Source: Saccharum officinarum
Taxonomy: Eukaryota > Streptophyta > Magnoliopsida > Poales > Poaceae
Assembly: GCA_020631735.1 (NCBI GenBank)
Contig: CM036159.1
Coordinates: 97,766,701 to 97,830,700, forward strand
Reading direction: 5' to 3'
DNA length: 64,000 nucleotides
Shown here: piece after piece, positions 58,482 through 64,000 of the stretch
Position numbering within the stretch: the stretch's first letter is position 1
How the letters are laid out: every line of letters begins with the position of its first letter
Translations under genes and position numbers: made by a program
Notes under the pieces: generated by a model
The model's input: only the letters and a program-made list of their open reading frames with translations
What the model was told of the DNA's origin: nothing
Databases searched by the model: none

Positions 58482-58559
58482 TCTATATCTATATCTATAT
58501 CTATATCTATATCTATATCTATATCTATATCTATATCTATATCTATATCTATATCTATA
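58482..58559. repeat. Microsatellite (TATATC)n at the Helitron 5' end
   Basis: About 13 copies of the hexamer TATATC, ending in TATAATAAAG. It overlaps the inferred 5' terminus of the Helitron. Confidence 0.95.
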
Positions 58560-60186
58560 ATAAAGCGGCAAAATTTCTGCCACCTCTAAATTTTTGTCCA
58601 ACTAAGAATCGATTCGGTTAGCGTTTTTCCGTTTTCATGTCCGAGTCATTTTCTTCTCATGGATTTTTTTTTCTTTTTCTCCGTGTTTCCCGTCTTTTCC
58701 GGATCCCTGGTCGTGTTGGGCGCTCTACGTGTAGCGTCTGACTCTAGGGCTCCGCCACCTCAGATCCCTCGACGGCGTGTGCGCGGTGGGGACAGGGCAC
58801 ATCGGGACCACGAGCTAGCGTCGGGCGGCGAGGGCTACGTCCATTGCGAGGCAGAGCGCGACGCAGGAGATGGGGCACGGATCAACCCGATGGTTTGGGG
58901 AAGAGGATGAGAAAAAGAAATAAAAGAGAAGCAAATGTTCCACATGAAAAAGTGCAAGAGAGAAAGAAAAATGTGGTAGGATCTAAATTGAATTCGAGAA
59001 ACTCAGACATTCATAATTTCAAAGTTCAAGCCAAGTTGGGCTCCTACTGCTGGGCTGTAATCCGCCACGTGGGCCTTTTGCGCCAGTGGACTGGGCCGAG
59101 CCGTGGCCCAAGGGCCGACACCTTTCCTTTTTTTATTTTTCTCTTTTTTTGGTAAAACTGCAAACTTGAAGATTATGTGAAAAATCATAGAAAAATAAAA
59201 AAAAGCAAAACTAATTTTTTTGAACTCCTCTTGACTAGGTCTACACTTTAGTATAAAATATTTAGTGTAGTTTAAGATCTATATTTTCGTTGTCCTTTAA
59301 TTTTGCAATGAAATTTTTATGGTGATCTTCTGTTTATGCGTACAATATATGGTAAAAATTCATGTACAATGGACGCATATTGACTGAGTTAAAGTTTAAA
59401 GGAAAAATATCCAAATGAAATACAACGAAGGAGCATAGAGCACTCAAGGTCTATCTCTTGCAAAAAGTGATGCAAGTGGGCTTAATACACCTACAGGTGG
59501 CCCGCACGGTGCCGCATCAGCCGCTCACAAAAACTTGTGTATCTCCATGGCTCGGCCCTACGCTGGATCTTGCCGCCACTGCGCAGAGGAGCTTCATTGC
59601 ATCAGCGTCAGAAACAAGCATTGATAGGAAGATTAGGATTCCATGGCTCGAAGGCCACGGTGGAGAGGCAACCATGTGGTGCTCACATAGTGCAATGCCA
59701 TGTAGCGGTGGTGCAGAGCTAAGCTCGGCAACTTGGGCTCCAATCAATCTCTGCAAGCTCAGCGGCCCTGCTATGTTTGAAGCATCCCGTTGGGGCTAGC
59801 GCCCATGATGAGGCTATATCTGAGACACTGCTCATCGGCGGTGCACTACGCGGTGCTGGCGTTTCGACCACAACACACCCTGTCCTGCATCATGCATTAC
59901 ACTGAAAACAGCAACATTGGGGTGCGGTGGGAGTGCACACTTCAAAATGCATGGAGGAAGGACGTTGCACACTGCATGGGCAAGCTAGAGGAGATAGTAG
60001 CGGTGTTTGAGGAGATCAACAAGGTGAAGGAGATGAACCACAACTGCCACAGGTGTTCGCACACTAAACAAAATTCGGCCATTTGACACAAACAATCATT
60101 TCTTTTATACCTAAAATCCTTAGTCAAATAAAAAATAATATATGTTTTTTATTAATCTCGTTGCAACGCACGAGCAATTTTACTAG
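58483..60186 (+). mobile_element. Non-autonomous Helitron
   Basis: The 3' end shows a hairpin (CTCGT at 60157-60161 pairs with ACGAG at 60170-60174), then 8 bases, then CTAG (60183-60186) followed by T, the classical Helitron 3' end inserted at an A/T dinucleotide. The 5' end, in a TCTATA-repeat leading to ATAATAAAGCGGC, resembles TC-starting termini of grass Helitrons, but the microsatellite hides the exact base. No Rep/helicase is present. The interior carries GC-rich patches (58700-58910 and 59450-60060) that may be captured fragments; I recognise no domain. Confidence 0.75.
59120..59420. repeat. AT-rich repeat inside the Helitron, pairs with 54640-54940
   Basis: Diverged same-strand relative of 54640-54940. 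Phrases include AAATCATAGAAAAATAAA, GAACTCCTCTTGACTAGGTC and TTTAAGATCTATATTTT. Confidence 0.5.
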
Positions 60187-60240
60187 TAACTATTGAAAGC
60201 TCATGGCGCTGAATAGTATATATAAATATAGAATAATAAA

Positions 60241-60364
60241 TGAGTATGCACCCATACGGTAAGGTGGTATATTGGAAATGGTGTAGCAGATAGTTTTTCG
60301 TACTCCTACTAGGTGTATCTACTCCCATCTTCAACAAACCACCTTGTGTATGGGTATATACTTA
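60241..60364. mobile_element. Small foldback element
   Basis: Inverted arms TGAGTATGCACCCATACGG... (60241-60267) and CCACCTTGTGTATGGGT... (60339-60364) enclose about 70 bp. No target duplication identified. It lies between the Helitron and the right-hand LTR element. Confidence 0.45.
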
Positions 60365-60420
60365 TTTACTAGTATTGTTATGTTTATATATACTCATTTA
60401 AGATACTTTAAATCTTACTA

Positions 60421-63160
60421 TGTGGAAAATTTCAACGACCCACATTTTTAGTGTCCAAACCTCGGCATGAGTGTTGGTATAAATTAAATGCACACTAGAA
60501 AATATAACTATCCACAAGCGCACAGATATAATACCGTTGTAGCACTTCACCAAGATAATCTCGGTTTTAATATCGAACCTAAAGGAACGGTGGGCGACGA
60601 TGACTGAGTCTATAAACTTCACCCAATTCACAATCAAGCTCAAATAATAGTGAAAATAGGGAGACTACTAAGGACTATCTAATTCCAATCTCGATAAACT
60701 ATGTTCTTAATCATTCATTCAGTGGGAGATAACTTTTAATAAGGGATGAAATTAGAGTTCTCCCCTACAAGCATGGATAAACCTAACTTTACCTATTAAC
60801 TAAAAGTGGACTACAGAGGATTCAACGAAGCTATAAAGTCACCTTCGCGAGCTACCACTATCCAGCAAATCAGGGGGCATTCACAAGTAATCCTACCCTA
60901 AGCACCACGCTTACACTACGAAAACAACTTCAACCTAGGTGTTACCAAGATCAAAGTACTCAAAAGAGTTGTAAATTTAAAGAATAATATGAACAAATTG
61001 CTTACTTGAATTAGAAGTTGATTACCAAAAAGTCTCAGAAGCAAGCCCCTGCGAAGGAACTTGATCTCAATGACACAACAGTGGAGAAGCACCGACAGGC
61101 CGAAACTCCTATAGAACTCTGCTCTTCTACTCTATCTCTCTATCTCTAATTGAGACTAATCCTAAGATGAACTAGTCTACTCTTGATTGCTAGCCTAGAT
61201 CTCTAGATATAGAATTGGAACTCTGGCTCTTCAGCTCTTGATCTGGCTTCCCTTCTCCAGGGGGTCTGGCTCTTTATTTATCTCCCAGTGGGATGCACGT
61301 GAGCCCTTCGATTAAACCGACTTAAGGGATGGCCTAGATAACTCCTTAAATGCGGTGCAGGAATACTCCAGAAGCTCGTGGAAGGATGTAGAGGGGGTTG
61401 GCCGCCTGGCCACCCCTATGGCCGCTCGGCCCCACCTGGCCAGGGCTGGGGCCTCGGCTCACTCTGATGTCTTCTGGAGTCTTCTATAGTCTTCTAGTAT
61501 ATGTCTTGCGGTGAAATTCCGTAAATTATTTTAATTCCTAAGTCCCTTTTGTTGACTTTCTAGATAATACCCTAGAAAATTATAAATCACCAAAACACAT
61601 GGATTTTGTCAATAATAACCTCCTATTCTATGATATTTGTGTATACGTGCAAGGAAATTTATTGGTTTAATATGTACGTTAATGACCGTCAACAAGATTT
61701 CCCCAAACTTAGGCTTTTACTCGTCCTCAAGAAAAGGTTGTTTCACAGAATAAATTATTTAAGATATTATTCTAGAACAAAACATCAACACAAAACCATT
61801 CCTAGTTATTCATGTACTGTAGGATTCAAAGTGTCTACCATAAATCTTTGAGCGGTTGAAGTACAGAACAGCTGAAACAGATTACTCCCTTTCTTTAGTC
61901 AAGTCAATTAGAGAATTAATTTAAAATTTTGAAAACAAAACATAGCTTACCTTCTCCTCTTGTAGTACTCTTGAATCACTCATATATGTATAATTTTTGG
62001 ATCCTCACCATGGCATAGATGATAGTCTTCTTTATCCTAGTTCTAAAAAGCTTATGTGGATCTCAGGTAGGTATGAAGAATATAAGAACATACTTGTATT
62101 GCATATATTGTAAAGTCAAAATAAAGATCCAAGGAGAAAGATGCCACACTCTTGGATCAAGATATGCATGTGTGTGGAATATATATTTGCTAACCTAATT
62201 CTACTATGCTCTTTAGAAACTTGTCTCTCTTATTTTAAACATAAAAACTTTGCTAGAGCATATGGGCTATCTTTTCATACTTTTTTCTTTTTCTCTTTTT
62301 TTACTTACTTGAACACTTATCCATTTTTTATACTTTATTTTTGCATAGCCACATACCTCTCTCTTGCACTTGGAATTTGAAGAGAAGACAATTACAAGAA
62401 CTCAGAGCATTTATTCCTAACAAATATTTTTGTGTTTTCTCCTAGTGTAGGAGTAAAATATTTTTAAGTGGATGAACAAGCATGTTTTTGCGTACTCCCA
62501 GTGTAGGAGTAGCAGATATATGTGGAGTGTACGTGATCTTGATCTTGAAAGCAGGATAAATTTCTTAACAAGGGTCAACAGGGTTTGACCAAACTCAACA
62601 CAAACACAAGGAATGAATTGTAGAAGGTTTATCTATCCTATATATGGCTTTGGTTGGACATTGCTTTTACTACTAAGGAGAGGTAATGCTATCTATTTTT
62701 ACTTTTGAAATAAAAGTTCTCTAAAGACAAGACATCAAGAATCAAATTCTCTTTATTCTACTATCTCATATTCCTCAACAACTTAAGTAATCATGGAGTA
62801 CCTAATAATTAGTTCCCAATAGTAACATATTTACTAGGAAAAGTATTATGTGAGTCTATTCTTAAGTCATGAATTAAATAATTTTCCTGTTTGTTTAAGT
62901 GTTTTAACATGTGATTTTCAATTCGGATCGAAATGAAAGACGAAATATATATAATTAAAGTATATTGGGCTCAAACCTGACCGTGGACGAAGCGAGGCAA
63001 CAAAGGAGGAGGTGGTGGGCCGGCCGGCCATGAGCCTAGCCGTACGGCCACCCATAGGGTCCCCTCGGGGCCTACTTTGTTGTACATGGTCCTCGATCGA
63101 TTATCTTCCGAATTGCATAATTTTCGTGATAAATTTTGTTTTTGTGGTCGCGGTGTGTCA
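60421..63160 (-). repeat. Probable LTR / 3' region of a Gypsy-type element
   Basis: On the minus strand a purine-rich tract (complement of CCTCCCAC at 63161-63168) is followed by TGACACACC, a plausible LTR start; TGTGG at 60421 would supply the opposite end. The block contains phrases familiar from long grass Gypsy elements, such as the inverse of CTTGAGGACGAGTAAAAGCC near 61735. Boundaries are uncertain, the terminal match is only TG/CA, and the flanks cannot be compared within this window. Confidence 0.4.
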
Positions 63161-63354
63161 CCTCCCACACTTGTTTTCGTGTATATCTTTTCTACACAAC
63201 ATATGGAGACAAACACATACCAAAAATAGAGAGAACAGGTAATCATAACAAAATAATAATAAAAATATGGCACTTTATTCATTCCGAGCTAATAATTTAT
63301 AATCCGAGCAAATGACAAACTTAACTTTAAATTACGAACCCAAATCGAACTAAT

Positions 63355-64000
63355 TTAACACACTTGTGCCTTATTGCTAAGATAACTAAGACATCTACTC
63401 CTTATTCTTATTTTTTCAGAGAGCGCAACTACGATCCTAGTCAACCTATAGATCTCCTTAAGATCATCGGACCGCTGATTCGGCAGGTTGGTGATTGAAC
63501 CGGCTTGGAGCTTGCTAGATATCTTCATAACTTCAACCATCTGGTTGAGAGCATTAAACTTTTCTTCCATCATAGCCATGGTCATTCTAGGATGCTTTGC
63601 TTCTCTCTCAATCTGGGGTACAATAGATCTCTTGCCAGTTTCTCTTGGAGCAACATACTTGACTTGGCTAGGAGGTGCACAAATTCCATCAAGGAAGACG
63701 CGAGAGGTAGCGTACTTTGCACAAGTCACATTCCTGAATCTGTTGGTAGTCACCTTGACGAGCTTCTCATTATCTGCAGCAGGTAGAAACTTGGTGCCTT
63801 GAGGGACAGCGACTTTTGGGTCTTTTAGGAGCAGCTTTGTAGGAGGTGATGGGAGAGCGGGTAGGCGAGCTTGAGCAAAATAAGATTGCTCATAATGACG
63901 ACGTGGAGGAACTGTCGCTAGCTGCTTCAGTGGGATGACAGCGAGAGGCTTGGGATCTAACACAGGGATGATGGCCAGAGCTTCTTCCTTCAACTGGATC
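63355..64000 (-). CDS. Unrecognised retroelement ORF, partial at 5' end
   Basis: Open frame on the minus strand from the right window edge to a stop at 63357-63355 (about 215 codons visible, no natural start seen). The N-terminal part is Pro/Lys-rich with PPRRHYEQSYFAQA and LPALPSPPTKLLL. A basic middle holds TNRFRNVTCAKY, and the C-terminal half is likely coiled coil (MEEKFNALNQMVEVMK). I see no transmembrane segment and no pol motif. Its position upstream of the probable LTR on the same strand suggests the last ORF of a Gypsy-type element, possibly an accessory ORF after pol or the end of gag. Function unknown. Confidence 0.45.
   Translation of the reverse strand, partial: IQLKEEALAIIPVLDPKPLAVIPLKQLATVPPRRHYEQSYFAQARLPALPSPPTKLLLKDPKVAVPQGTKFLPAADNEKLVKVTTNRFRNVTCAKYATSRVFLDGICAPPSQVKYVAPRETGKRSIVPQIEREAKHPRMTMAMMEEKFNALNQMVEVMKISSKLQAGSITNLPNQRSDDLKEIYRLTRIVVALSEKIRIRSRCLSYLSNKAQVC

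Noticed and set aside
58482..58559. Regular repeats that might suggest a CRISPR-like array
   Set aside because: This is a simple hexamer microsatellite without spacers, in a plant genome.

Overview
This is a grass nuclear genome window. Codon use, GC-rich first exons, the abundance of Tourist-like MITEs, CACTA elements and long-LTR retrotransposons, and the proteins encoded all point to a panicoid cereal, probably Andropogoneae (sorghum, sugarcane, Miscanthus, maize group). Placement below that level is inference. No tRNA, rRNA or CRISPR features were seen. There is one assembly gap of exactly 100 N (42854-42953).

Layout. 1-3387 is the 5' end of a SIRE/Maximus-like Ty1/Copia element on the minus strand: gag with one frameshift, primer binding site, and a 1.6 kb LTR. 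4795-5902 (minus) is a two-exon short-chain dehydrogenase/reductase that looks like the TASSELSEED2 orthologue. 6.0-16.3 kb is intergenic and holds five of the six copies of one ~243 bp MITE family seen here, plus a 1.1 kb foldback Mutator-like element with perfect 9 bp target duplications. 16322-21163 (plus) is the spliceosomal U2 snRNP B'' gene (5 exons). 23184-28605 (plus) is a SCAR/WAVE actin-nucleation regulator (9 exons, 1294 aa). 29.2-33.5 kb is a broken eIF5 gene carrying several point lesions and a 1200 bp solo LTR inside its coding region.

35394-39445 is a 4.05 kb solo LTR (minus) flanked by a 5 bp duplication. 40433-42303 (plus) is a small SEL1-repeat protein gene. After the gap, 42954-52512 is a Ty3/Gypsy chromovirus (Tekay/Del-like) with a coiled-coil ORF ahead of gag, a broken gag-protease, RT-RNase H-integrase-chromodomain, and a 4.02 kb 3' LTR of the same family as the solo LTR. 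Its 5' LTR is missing and presumably lies in the gap.

52.5-64 kb is nested repeats: a small MITE, a non-autonomous CACTA element with an internal minisatellite, an unclassified repeat-rich block built from recurring short AT-rich units (54.4-58.4 kb), a non-autonomous Helitron (58.5-60.2 kb), and part of another Gypsy-type element on the minus strand that runs off the right edge.

The four apparently intact host genes are unrelated housekeeping or developmental genes and do not form a pathway. The main story is the contrast between compact host genes and layered insertion, with LTR recombination leaving two solo LTRs. I found no clearly new biological system. The best candidates for something undescribed are the coiled-coil ORF ahead of gag in the chromovirus and the unclassified repeat block at 55.6-58.4 kb.
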